Source of the DNA: a virus
Strand: one strand, 5' to 3'
DNA: 64,000 bases
Virus record (IMG/VR): IMGVR_UViG_3300025128_000017
Location: 1-64,000 of that record
Shown: positions 43,641-51,241 of the stretch, piece after piece
Position numbering within the stretch: position 1 is the first letter of the stretch
How the letters are laid out: every line of letters begins with the position of its first letter
Program-made: the position numbers and the translations under genes
Notes under the pieces: model-generated
What the model saw: the letters and a program-made list of their open reading frames with translations, nothing else
The model's database searches: none
What the model was told of the DNA's origin: nothing

Positions 43641-44273
43641 TTAGTTACCTCCTGATGGTGCGTATGTCATTTCAAAATTCAATTTTGACCAATCGAGAAC
43701 ATACCTTGCTTTCAAAATCTTAGCACTTTGAGCATCTTCTTTCAAATCCCAATCGTTCTCAAGATATTTCTTATTCGTTACACCATAAAACATACCACGA
43801 GGTATACATGCAGGGATTGGTTCTTTAACTGCTTTATCTTTCTGTGGACCATTCTCTAACGTGTAACTTACTCCAACATTATGTTCCCAAGTAAAACTAA
43901 TTGGTTTCAATTTAGATACATCAATATCTTTTTGTTTAAACCACCACAACATTTGTTCTCCATAGGGATGGTTACACAGACCAGACTCAGTCGTTGTGTA
44001 TACTTTCAAAATATCGCCGTCAGTTGTTTCAGGTTTCATCGCACTACTCAATTGCAAATACTCAACAGTATCTTTGTTCCACTTGCGGTCTCCCCAATTG
44101 GCAATTGCGAATATTTGTCCTGTCTCTTCGTGTTCCCAACCACCACATCTTTGTCCGTAGCCACTACCACCACAATAGAATAAACGCACCTTTCCATCAG
44201 GACATTCAAATCCCACTTTTTCGCCTTCTACCCATTGACCATTCTCTATCTTATCACTTATATCTTCACTCAT
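43641..44273 (-). CDS. Hypothetical protein (210 aa)
   Basis: Trp-, Gly- and Cys-rich beta protein (FYCGGSGYGQRCGGWEHE). No family recognised. Upstream ATGA coupling to the small first gene, and two bases before the 575-aa gene. Confidence 0.55.
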   Translation of the reverse strand: MSEDISDKIENGQWVEGEKVGFECPDGKVRLFYCGGSGYGQRCGGWEHEETGQIFAIANWGDRKWNKDTVEYLQLSSAMKPETTDGDILKVYTTTESGLCNHPYGEQMLWWFKQKDIDVSKLKPISFTWEHNVGVSYTLENGPQKDKAVKEPIPACIPRGMFYGVTNKKYLENDWDLKEDAQSAKILKARYVLDWSKLNFEMTYAPSGGN

Positions 44274-44515
44274 TCTTCATTCACTCCTATTACCTCATTC
44301 CACATTTCATTTGCTTCAGTTGGTGTTACAACTGTGGTAAATATTGTATCTGATGATACATGTATATCTACATCTATAACCTTTGGATGATTACTTCCCA
44401 GTACTCTCATCTGTATAGCAGTTATATCACTATATCTAATGGCAGTAGCATAATCCATACCATCTCTTTTTGTTACCACTTCAATCCATTTTTCATTCTT
44501 ATTGTCATTCAACAT
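44270..44515 (-). CDS. Hypothetical protein (81 aa), leaderless first gene of a unit
   Basis: The start is the ATG exactly 32 nt after the first base of the promoter box. Reading upstream in frame would translate the promoter itself, so the longer version is rejected. Small alpha/beta protein (WIEVVTKRDGMDYATAIRYS). No family recognised. First gene of the phosphatase/unknown unit. Confidence 0.6.
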   Translation of the reverse strand: MLNDNKNEKWIEVVTKRDGMDYATAIRYSDITAIQMRVLGSNHPKVIDVDIHVSSDTIFTTVVTPTEANEMWNEVIGVNEE

Positions 44516-44529
44516 AGTTTCTTTATGTT

Positions 44530-44547
44530 CTGTTCTTTTATATACTG
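44530..44547 (-). promoter_or_regulatory. TATA promoter of the phosphatase unit
   Basis: CAGTATATAAAAGAACAG on the minus strand, 32 nt from the start codon at 44515; predicted leaderless transcript. Confidence 0.8.
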
Positions 44548-44706
44548 AAATTTGTTTGAACAAAAAAATATAACTCTTATTGTACGTATTACATTATATA
44601 AAAGAAATATACACGTAACCCTTCATGATTTTGACTATACGCTACGCTATTATTGAATCATAAATTCATTGATATGTACGTGAAAATGGAGACTATCATC
44701 TCTCAA

Positions 44707-44721
44707 CAGTATATAAAGAAC
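44707..44721 (+). promoter_or_regulatory. Plus-strand TATA promoter facing the helicase unit
   Basis: CAGTATATAAAGAAC on the plus strand. Exactly 32 nt after its first base stands an ATG (44739), the leaderless spacing of four minus-strand genes, but the reading frame runs antisense to the gene at 44828-45160. It may make an antisense or structured RNA. A second plus-strand TATA-like TTATATAAAAG lies at 44594-44604. Confidence 0.6.
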
Positions 44722-44748
44722 GTGCGTATAGGGTACAAATGCCAAGCC

Positions 44749-44781
44749 AAAAAAAAAGGCGAGGGCCGTTAAGCCCCCGCC
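44749..44781 (-). terminator. Hairpin-plus-T-run terminator
   Basis: Minus strand GGCGGGGGC-TTAACG-GCCCTCGCC followed by nine T. Eight of nine stem positions pair. It ends the minus-strand helicase unit about 50 nt after the last stop codon. The sequence beyond the T-run resembles that beyond the terminator at 52222-52254. Confidence 0.8.
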
Positions 44782-44827
44782 AGTTTGTTATGTGTTACGT
44801 GCGTGTGTTAATAGATTCCCTTCTTCA

Positions 44828-45160
44828 TTATTTAATCTCCTCCATATATTTCTTTAAATTCTTAGGTAAGTATTTGTGTAAACGTTCATTCTGCATGGCT
44901 ATATATTCATGGTTACTTACCCATATTATACCCATACTTCTTGCTTTACTTTTGTTCTTTTTCATTATACCAAGTAACCCTTCATGTGGTGGTCTAGGAT
45001 GTTCATATAAAGCACGACAATGAAAAATAGGTTCTCCCCACCTAGTAAATGCACCTTTATCAAACCATTTTTTTAAATGCCACATAGATGGTCTTAACAT
45101 ATCATAATCCGGTACACCATTTACTAAACAAAAACCGTGTGTGCTTATACTCTCATTCAT
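44828..45160 (-). CDS. Hypothetical protein (110 aa)
   Basis: Start chosen at the ATG with 8-nt overlap of the helicase stop. Basic, aromatic protein (MRPSMWHLKKWFDKGAFTRW) with Cys and His in FHCRALYEHPRPPH. No family recognised. Last gene before the terminator. Confidence 0.55.
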   Translation of the reverse strand: MNESISTHGFCLVNGVPDYDMLRPSMWHLKKWFDKGAFTRWGEPIFHCRALYEHPRPPHEGLLGIMKKNKSKARSMGIIWVSNHEYIAMQNERLHKYLPKNLKKYMEEIK

Positions 45161-47300
45161 ATTTCTTAGCCCCTTTGTTATTTCCTTTACCTTGTCTGTA
45201 ATCATCTAGCATAGACGCTGGTACTTGACCTGACTCTACCATACCTTGTAGTATCTGTTCAACTATCTCACCCCTATTTACTGCTTCTTCAGTACCATTA
45301 AGAATGGATGATATGACTCTTCTCTTTTCCTCAACCACACGGTCGAAGTGTTGGTCTATTGTTCCATCAACTGTTAGATAGATAGCCCAACAAGTATCAC
45401 CAGTAGCACCTATCCTTAGCACTCTATCTTCTGCTTGTTCTTCCCAACCTGATACCCACTCACGTTCTAAGAATACAACAGTATCAGCGGCAGTAAGAGT
45501 AATACCTGCATTGGCAGCAGTTATAGAACAAAACAGTATATCTAAATTACCATCTTGAAAGTCATCTACAATTTCCTGTCTCTTCTTAGACAATGTATCA
45601 CCTGTTATCTTTGCTACTCTTTTGATACCCGATGCAACACACTCACTCATGCAATCCTCCAACACATCTTTGTGGTGCGTATAAACTATGATTGGTTTGT
45701 TATTATTATTAGTCCTGTAATCTTCTATGTACTTTACCGCACTGTTTACTTTTAAATGTCCACACAGTTTTCTTAAGTCAGTCATCATGTTCAATACAAA
45801 ACCTCTCGGCATACCTTTGTGTGCTTTATACATATCATATTGTGAAACCCATGACGCTTGTGTCTCCATGTAATCATCTAACTCATCTTCACTAGGTTGT
45901 ACAATAAATGACTGTCTTACTTTCTTAGGTAACTGTGGTAAGACTTCTGTTTTTAGTCTACGTATCATAAAGTCTCTACACATAGCATTTAATTCCTGTG
46001 TATTACTTGCACCTTTAGTATACCAAAAACCATGATTATCTTCAGGTCTTCTACCATCGCAATATCTTAAAACATAATCTTGCCATCTACCTCTCCAGTC
46101 AGCAGGTCTAAGCATTTGTAGTATAGTAAAGAAATCAATAGGTCTGTTAGATATGGGTGTACCTGACATACATAGTATTGATTCAGCACTACCGCCAACC
46201 TTCAAACAAGACATAGTTCTTTTTGCTTTAGGGTTCTTCATGTTATCACATTCATCAAACACAACAAGATTAAACCCACGTTTGAGTATGTTGCTCTCTT
46301 GTTTAGCCATCTTAGCGTAGGTGATTACTGTAAAGTCTACGTCTTCCAGTTCATCATCACCCCTTTCAACTACTTGCACCGTTGCATCTTTAACCCAACG
46401 TAGTATTTCTTTCTTCCAATTTTGTTCTACGATAAGTGGTACAACAACAAGCACAGGCCAATGTTCAGGATGAAGTGCTGCATACGCTATGGCTTGTATC
46501 GTTTTACCAACACCCATGTCATCAGCAATTAAACAACGACCACCCGATAGTTCAGCATATCTCACACCTACATACTGAAAGCCGAACAATTCTAAATCGG
46601 GATTAAACTGTACTGCTAGTCTACTCTTCATGTCTTCTAGTGTTTCATCATCTTCTAAAGATACTGCACCACTAATTGCTATTCTTTCAACCTTGCCTTC
46701 TAGGTATGAAGCAACTTGAGGTAACTCTCTGATTGAAGTAGCCATGTTAGCACACTCACTATGTTCATCAAGAAGCGAAAGTAATTCCATACATGAACTC
46801 AATGGCACTGACCACTCAAGTGATTCAGCCTTCCATCTTCTACCACTCATACCACTTACTATACCTCTAGCAACATCATCCTTATTCATTCTCATGTGTA
46901 TGGCATCCTTAACCATACGCACACCCAAAGGAACTACAACTTTTTCAACACCTTCAGGTGCATCATATAAATAATCATGTAAGTCATCGCACAAGTAAGA
47001 TTCTGTTATACCTAAATTGTAATACTCTTTACGCTTGTAAGCATTCTCTAGTAAATCAATTGCCTTAGCGATTGTAATCTTGTCATCTTTAAGACATCTT
47101 ACTTTTGCTTCATTATCCCATTGATAATCAGGAAACTCTATTCCATTTTTTAATATCGTATGTATGTTAGCATGGTATGGATTATTCCTATCCCAATCTG
47201 ATTCTAAATCTATGGAGATACTAGGGTTATTCCATTTTCTATACATCCTGTTATATCGTTCTGCTTCTATTGTTCTACGTCTTAATACCCTACGATTCAT
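45153..47300 (-). CDS. SNF2-family (SF2) helicase/translocase (715 aa)
   Basis: DNA-dependent ATPase. Walker A DMGVGKT (261-267), DECD box (349-352), motif III CMSGTPISN, and motif VI QAEDRVLRIG (622-631) are all present and in SNF2 order; QAEDRxxRIG is typical of the SNF2/SMARCAL1 branch. The N-terminal 200 residues contain a possible HARP-like region (YAELSGGRCLIADD follows). It may anneal or remodel replication forks or displace host proteins. Coupled to a one-TM mini-gene upstream by ATGA. Confidence 0.92.
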   Translation of the reverse strand: MNRRVLRRRTIEAERYNRMYRKWNNPSISIDLESDWDRNNPYHANIHTILKNGIEFPDYQWDNEAKVRCLKDDKITIAKAIDLLENAYKRKEYYNLGITESYLCDDLHDYLYDAPEGVEKVVVPLGVRMVKDAIHMRMNKDDVARGIVSGMSGRRWKAESLEWSVPLSSCMELLSLLDEHSECANMATSIRELPQVASYLEGKVERIAISGAVSLEDDETLEDMKSRLAVQFNPDLELFGFQYVGVRYAELSGGRCLIADDMGVGKTIQAIAYAALHPEHWPVLVVVPLIVEQNWKKEILRWVKDATVQVVERGDDELEDVDFTVITYAKMAKQESNILKRGFNLVVFDECDNMKNPKAKRTMSCLKVGGSAESILCMSGTPISNRPIDFFTILQMLRPADWRGRWQDYVLRYCDGRRPEDNHGFWYTKGASNTQELNAMCRDFMIRRLKTEVLPQLPKKVRQSFIVQPSEDELDDYMETQASWVSQYDMYKAHKGMPRGFVLNMMTDLRKLCGHLKVNSAVKYIEDYRTNNNNKPIIVYTHHKDVLEDCMSECVASGIKRVAKITGDTLSKKRQEIVDDFQDGNLDILFCSITAANAGITLTAADTVVFLEREWVSGWEEQAEDRVLRIGATGDTCWAIYLTVDGTIDQHFDRVVEEKRRVISSILNGTEEAVNRGEIVEQILQGMVESGQVPASMLDDYRQGKGNNKGAKKYE

Positions 47301-47398
47301 GCTAATCTACTCCTTACACATTCATATACTAGGTTGCCAAGCGACCACAAAAACGCAACACCAACAAGAACTATTGGAAATACATCTACTTCACTCAT
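47297..47398 (-). CDS. Single-pass membrane mini-protein (33 aa)
   Basis: One transmembrane segment (VFPIVLVGVAFLWSLGNLVY) and a basic tail (CVRSRLA). It precedes the helicase with an ATGA overlap. Confidence 0.5.
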   Translation of the reverse strand: MSEVDVFPIVLVGVAFLWSLGNLVYECVRSRLA

Positions 47399-47402
47399 AT
47401 GA

Positions 47403-47909
47403 TTACCATCCTCTCTCGTTCAAATCGTGTAACTCTTTATCTGTCAGCAGTCTATGTCCTTTTGCTTCTGCTTGTCTACATGGACGACAAACCTTGTTCA
47501 CATCATCATCTTGATATCTACCTTCACACTTTTCAGTGTAATGCCAACGGAAATCACCTACATTATGTTCAGTATCTATTGGTAGGTCAGTGTAGACGTT
47601 ACCTGTGTTACGACATTTGTATGTATATATTATACCTGCGACTTTTGGTTTTGTATCTTTCAAATAACTCGTATGGTATGCGTCCACTTCACATTCTTCT
47701 ACCCTTCTAATTGCTTCGGCTTTACTTACTGTGGCATTTGGAAACATACTTTCTTTACCATACTTAGCATCCACTGTAAAACAATCTTCTTCCCATCTTC
47801 TACGTGTCAATAGATACTGTACTCTTATTACTTCATCACCATGTTTACTTTTCTCTTTCCAATATTTATGGTGTTGAACATACGCATCTACAAATGGTAC
47901 TGAACTCAT
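47403..47909 (-). CDS. Hypothetical zinc-binding protein (168 aa)
   Basis: C-terminal Cys cluster KCEG...VNKVCRPCRQAE suggests a zinc finger of treble-clef or HNH-like type; an upstream YKCRNTGNVYTDL could supply further ligands. No catalytic residues certain. ATGA overlap upstream. Confidence 0.5.
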   Translation of the reverse strand: MSSVPFVDAYVQHHKYWKEKSKHGDEVIRVQYLLTRRRWEEDCFTVDAKYGKESMFPNATVSKAEAIRRVEECEVDAYHTSYLKDTKPKVAGIIYTYKCRNTGNVYTDLPIDTEHNVGDFRWHYTEKCEGRYQDDDVNKVCRPCRQAEAKGHRLLTDKELHDLNERGW

Positions 47910-48115
47910 TCTTCTTCCCCCATATCAAACGCTTCAGCGTACATTTCCCTCACTTGCTCATCAGTTAATTGATTGTATGGAATCCAACCATCACCTGATA
48001 GAATAGCCCAAAGAAACTCACGGTCGCCGTAAGTATAAGAGTTTTCTATTAAAGCGATGTCTGTCTCTATCAATGCGTTCACCATCATTTCTCTTGTCTT
48101 TACTACATCACTCAT
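47906..48115 (-). CDS. Hypothetical small acidic protein (69 aa)
   Basis: Helical (TREMMVNALIETDIALIEN) with a Gly-Trp loop and a C-terminal Glu run that derives from the GGGGGAAGAAGAATGA junction. No family recognised. Confidence 0.5.
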   Translation of the reverse strand: MSDVVKTREMMVNALIETDIALIENSYTYGDREFLWAILSGDGWIPYNQLTDEQVREMYAEAFDMGEEE

Positions 48116-48420
48116 TCTTCCTCGCCTCCTAATTCAGCATCTAACCTAGCCAACTCTTCACGTAATGCTACTCTTCTTGCTTTCTTCTTACGCAATTCAA
48201 CTATCGCTTTCATAGCAACAGGGTCATAGTCATCAGTGTTACCTTCAGTCTCAAACCAATCAAGCAAGTCATCGAACCTCGATATGATTTCAGGTGCATA
48301 CCAATGTCCAAACATATTCATTGTACCTGACTCCTGTACACTACGGTAATCATCCCACATGGCTTTCGTTACGTTTGCTAACATTCTTCTTTGTATTTCA
48401 TTTTGTGTTAATCCTCTCAT
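48112..48420 (-). CDS. Hypothetical coiled-coil protein (102 aa)
   Basis: Two helical parts with a basic C-terminal coiled coil (AIVELRKKKARRVALREELA). GC-richer than average for this genome. ATGA coupling to the ArdC-like gene. No function known. Confidence 0.5.
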   Translation of the reverse strand: MRGLTQNEIQRRMLANVTKAMWDDYRSVQESGTMNMFGHWYAPEIISRFDDLLDWFETEGNTDDYDPVAMKAIVELRKKKARRVALREELARLDAELGGEEE

Positions 48421-49361
48421 TCTTCCTCGCCCCCTAGTATCGCTGACAGTATGTAGTCAGCCGCTTTCTGTGCATCACCAAACGCTTTGTTCAATGCTTT
48501 GTCTTTATCTTTGCAAGCCTTGAGCCATGACTGTAAGTATGCTACGTTGTTAGCATTCTCTTCGGCCACCAAGTCAGGCTTGAACTCACCACCAAGAGTG
48601 AGTGTAACAATCAATGAACCAAGTTCAGCAATCAATTCCTCGTAGGCATACTCCGCCGAACCAAAGTGAGACTTGAGATTTCTATTTAGTCTTGTTGCAT
48701 ATCCAGTGGAGTGAACTGCCTCATGTATAGCAGTCATCACTTCACCCATGCTGTCAGTGAATGACTCATGTGGTGGTAGTACAATCTTATCGTGTACTGG
48801 TGTATAGTATGCTCTGTCGCCACCTCTTGAGTAATCAAGATTGACTTGCGATGCTACGTATTCATCCATGTGTTCCATCATTTCTGACACAGGTACAATC
48901 TCTTCAGCATTCTCAACAACGGGTGCTACGTAGTCCTCACATTGTTCAACACAAAACACTTCATAGTATCTAAGTGTACGACCGTAGTGTTCTTCTTCCT
49001 CACCCTCATCATTCTTCTTAGTGTACTTAGTAGTATTGAACCACTTGATGCTTACACCTGTACCATTCTTCAAGCCTTTGATTGACATTTTCTTAGCCAT
49101 CAACTGCTTACGTGTAGCAAACCGTAGGTCAGTCCAACCATTAGTCATCGCTTCAATCCAAAGCATGACTAGATTACCACCACGATATGATTTCTTAGAC
49201 ACTAGATTGGATGGCATACTACTCTTACCACCCTTCCAATGCTTACGCCAAGCCAACTTCTCACCCTGTATCGCACCCTCTAGTTTCTGAAACCACTCAT
49301 CGTTAGCAGTTTCTCTCTTCATCTTTGCATATTGTTTCTTCTGTTGTATACTCATCGTCAT
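48417..49361 (-). CDS. ArdC-type antirestriction protein (314 aa)
   Basis: The N-terminal 140 residues match the ArdC/DUF1738 ssDNA-binding domain (NLVSKKSYRGGNLVMLWIEA, then ATRKQLMAKK and GTGVSIKWF). The C-terminal half is a zincin metallopeptidase: HEAVH at 213-217 with EELIAELGS (241-249) as third-ligand helix. ArdC proteins, carried by conjugative plasmids and phages, protect incoming ssDNA/dsDNA from restriction. In this virus it would act early in infection. GC content is higher than in the replication block, consistent with transfer. Confidence 0.85.
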   Translation of the reverse strand: MTMSIQQKKQYAKMKRETANDEWFQKLEGAIQGEKLAWRKHWKGGKSSMPSNLVSKKSYRGGNLVMLWIEAMTNGWTDLRFATRKQLMAKKMSIKGLKNGTGVSIKWFNTTKYTKKNDEGEEEEHYGRTLRYYEVFCVEQCEDYVAPVVENAEEIVPVSEMMEHMDEYVASQVNLDYSRGGDRAYYTPVHDKIVLPPHESFTDSMGEVMTAIHEAVHSTGYATRLNRNLKSHFGSAEYAYEELIAELGSLIVTLTLGGEFKPDLVAEENANNVAYLQSWLKACKDKDKALNKAFGDAQKAADYILSAILGGEEE

Positions 49362-49362
49362 A

Positions 49363-49581
49363 TTATTTCATCTCCCTTATCTGTTTTGCTATTGATTCTC
49401 TCATCGCTTTCTTTTCTTCGTCTGTATGGCCCATGACTATCCATTGAGAACCACACTGTTCACAAAAGAAATCATTTGCATCTTCATCATAGTCCACAGT
49501 TTTCTCACTACATTCTTCTGTTACATTACAATGTAACCAATCTTTCTTCTTTATTTCCTCTATCGTCATTCTTTTATCCAT
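49363..49581 (-). CDS. Zinc-ribbon protein (72 aa)
   Basis: Cys at 18 and 24 (HCNVTEECSEK) and CEQC (about 40-43) followed by GSQWIVMG form a zinc-ribbon. A second ATG four codons on (MTIEEIKKKDW) is a possible start. GGAGATG ribosome binding site in the preceding gene's end. Confidence 0.55.
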   Translation of the reverse strand: MDKRMTIEEIKKKDWLHCNVTEECSEKTVDYDEDANDFFCEQCGSQWIVMGHTDEEKKAMRESIAKQIREMK

Positions 49582-49582
49582 A

Positions 49583-49900
49583 TTATTTCATCTCCTTTGT
49601 AGGCCAAGCAATCTTTTGTGCTTGTTCTAATTTTTCTAGTAACTCATCGTAAGTATTGAACATATTACCATTCTTACCATGTATTTTCAATTGTCTAATC
49701 AAGTAATCAATCTGTGCTTTAGCCGCTTGTTGATTCATGAGATATTCATACTTCAATTGTGAATCTCTACCCCACTTTTCTATCTTAGCCCTGTCGATTT
49801 TATTCCACTTACTCTTACTTCTTATCCTTGCTTCTTCATTAGCAGGTAAATATCTGTCATCATTCTTACTATTATATTTTCTTCTTCTCATTTTATTCAT
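49583..49900 (-). CDS. Basic hypothetical protein (105 aa)
   Basis: Lys/Arg-rich N-terminus and a helical C-terminus (YDELLEKLEQAQKIAWPTK). First gene of a promoter-led unit that continues to the ArdC gene. Two starts compete: ATG at 49900 (30 nt after the promoter's first base, close to leaderless) and ATG at 49891 with GGAG eight bases upstream. Confidence 0.6.
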   Translation of the reverse strand: MNKMRRRKYNSKNDDRYLPANEEARIRSKSKWNKIDRAKIEKWGRDSQLKYEYLMNQQAAKAQIDYLIRQLKIHGKNGNMFNTYDELLEKLEQAQKIAWPTKEMK

Positions 49901-49912
49901 CTCCTTTCTTTA

Positions 49913-49930
49913 TTGTTCTTTTATATACTG
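49913..49930 (-). promoter_or_regulatory. TATA promoter of the ArdC/helicase unit
   Basis: CAGTATATAAAAGAACAA on the minus strand, in the gap between two genes, just before the basic protein at 49583-49900. Confidence 0.78.
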
Positions 49931-49938
49931 TTTTCATT

Positions 49939-50517
49939 TTATATTATCTCCATTATATCTTTCATACTCTTTATTACTAATCCTTCTCTAAGCACTAACC
50001 AATCACCATCATCAGTCTTAAAACATCTATACCCATCCTTTTTTATGGCGGCCTTATCTTTATTCCACAAATCCCAAAACTCTTGGTTAGGTGTAGCATA
50101 CCATGTTTTGTTCCCTTTCTTATTCTTCTTGTTCGATAGATTAAATGTCAAACCGAATGCTTCGTACTTAGTATAGACAGGTCTAGGTTCTTCGTGATGC
50201 TCTACTCTTACGTTCAACCATACGCCTGAATCTGCAAGTTCTCTTGCCCTTGCGAATGCTTTTTCTGTTGCATCGTCTGCTTTATGTGATAGGTTTTGCA
50301 CAAAGTATTGGAACTGTGCCGCACCCCTTCCATTATAAACTACTCCTTCATAATACAATGTGTAGTATTGTTCTTTCTTACCTGTCCTACAAACGTGTAA
50401 TGTTATGTCATTGAAATTATTATTACCACCCTTACGTACTATATACAACTCCCTGTACCCATAACCATCTTCATCAGTCTTCTCTTCATATTCATATATC
50501 TGCTTTGTCTCTGTCAT
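49939..50517 (-). CDS. Hypothetical protein (192 aa)
   Basis: Tyr- and Lys-rich with repeated beta-strand pairs (ITLHVCRTGKKEQYYTLYYE). Ends just before the next promoter and starts in an ATGA overlap. No family recognised. Confidence 0.55.
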   Translation of the reverse strand: MTETKQIYEYEEKTDEDGYGYRELYIVRKGGNNNFNDITLHVCRTGKKEQYYTLYYEGVVYNGRGAAQFQYFVQNLSHKADDATEKAFARARELADSGVWLNVRVEHHEEPRPVYTKYEAFGLTFNLSNKKNKKGNKTWYATPNQEFWDLWNKDKAAIKKDGYRCFKTDDGDWLVLREGLVIKSMKDIMEII

Positions 50518-51047
50518 TCATCTTCACCTTCCTCTTCATCATCTAACATCCCAAATAGGGCATTTCCATACACTTCAGGGTATTTTGGATGTGTGCTATA
50601 CAACATCACCTTTGATGACCACTCTCCATTGACGAATGATACGATGTCTTTTGTAGATATATAATACACATCACCAAAGGGAAAGGATGTATTTGCATAT
50701 GTATCTTCTAAGTACCATTCCCAATTCTTTTGGAATACACGGAATCCTCTTGGTAAGTATTCATTCAATCGTGCTTTGGTAGTAACTGATTGCCAACCAC
50801 CGTCTGATGGCAAGATTCTGTCCTCGTATATGTCTATGATTCTATTACCATGTAGGCGTATTGTGTAGTATGGAAAGGCATCCGTTTTACTCTTTTCAAA
50901 AGAATATGTAAGATTATGATTCCATCCACGCGTTCCTTTAATTTCTTCGGCAGTAGTGAAGTACAACCGTGTGTTGTTTCCAATAGGCTTACCCTTTTTC
51001 TTGTTTCTCGCCGTCTTCATCAATTCTTCTGCTTCATTCCAATTCAT
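50514..51047 (-). CDS. Phage-type hypothetical protein (177 aa)
   Basis: The run PIGNNTRLYFTT, then YTIRLHGNRIIDIYEDRI and SDGGWQSVTTKARLNEYLP follows a pattern seen in many phage and plasmid proteins of unknown function (N-NTxL...IRLHGxxI...GGWxTxTTKxRLN). It carries the second copy of the 27-nt exact repeat shared with the RadA-like gene, encoding FEKSKTDA. C-terminus is very acidic. Confidence 0.6.
   Translation of the reverse strand: MNWNEAEELMKTARNKKKGKPIGNNTRLYFTTAEEIKGTRGWNHNLTYSFEKSKTDAFPYYTIRLHGNRIIDIYEDRILPSDGGWQSVTTKARLNEYLPRGFRVFQKNWEWYLEDTYANTSFPFGDVYYISTKDIVSFVNGEWSSKVMLYSTHPKYPEVYGNALFGMLDDEEEGEDE
50878..50904. repeat. 27-nt exact repeat, copy 2
   Basis: Identical to 24549-24575 and in the same reading frame; flanking bases differ on both sides. 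Confidence 0.85.
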
Positions 51048-51241
51048 TCTACATCCCTCGTTAAAACCATGTTCCCATCATCATCATGTTCCCATGTACC
51101 TAGTCTTCCGTAGTAATCTGCTATGGCATCTAATGCCTCTCGGTATAATCGGATACTAGATTTACGTAATGCGTGAGTAAATTCAGAAGCATTAAAGACA
51201 ATATCTTCGGGAGTTATTATTCTCAACCCTTCATCACTCAT
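51044..51241 (-). CDS. Small protein sharing a duplicated segment with its neighbour (65 aa)
   Basis: Residues about 25-45 (RKSSIRLYREALDAIADYYG) are identical to an internal segment of the upstream gene because of a 64-nt exact DNA repeat (51107-51170 and 51475-51538). The remaining parts are unique. It appears to have gained or donated this module recently. Function unknown. Confidence 0.55.
   Translation of the reverse strand: MSDEGLRIITPEDIVFNASEFTHALRKSSIRLYREALDAIADYYGRLGTWEHDDDGNMVLTRDVE
51107..51170. repeat. 64-nt exact direct repeat, copy 1
   Basis: Identical to 51475-51538. Encodes RKSSIRLYREALDAIADYYG on the minus strand in two adjacent genes. Confidence 0.9.

Noticed and set aside
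44739-45023. Plus-strand ORF of 94 aa after a good promoter
   Set aside because: Composition is the hydrophobic antisense image of the gene at 44828-45160, with no independent coding signal. Kept only as a possible noncoding or regulatory transcript.
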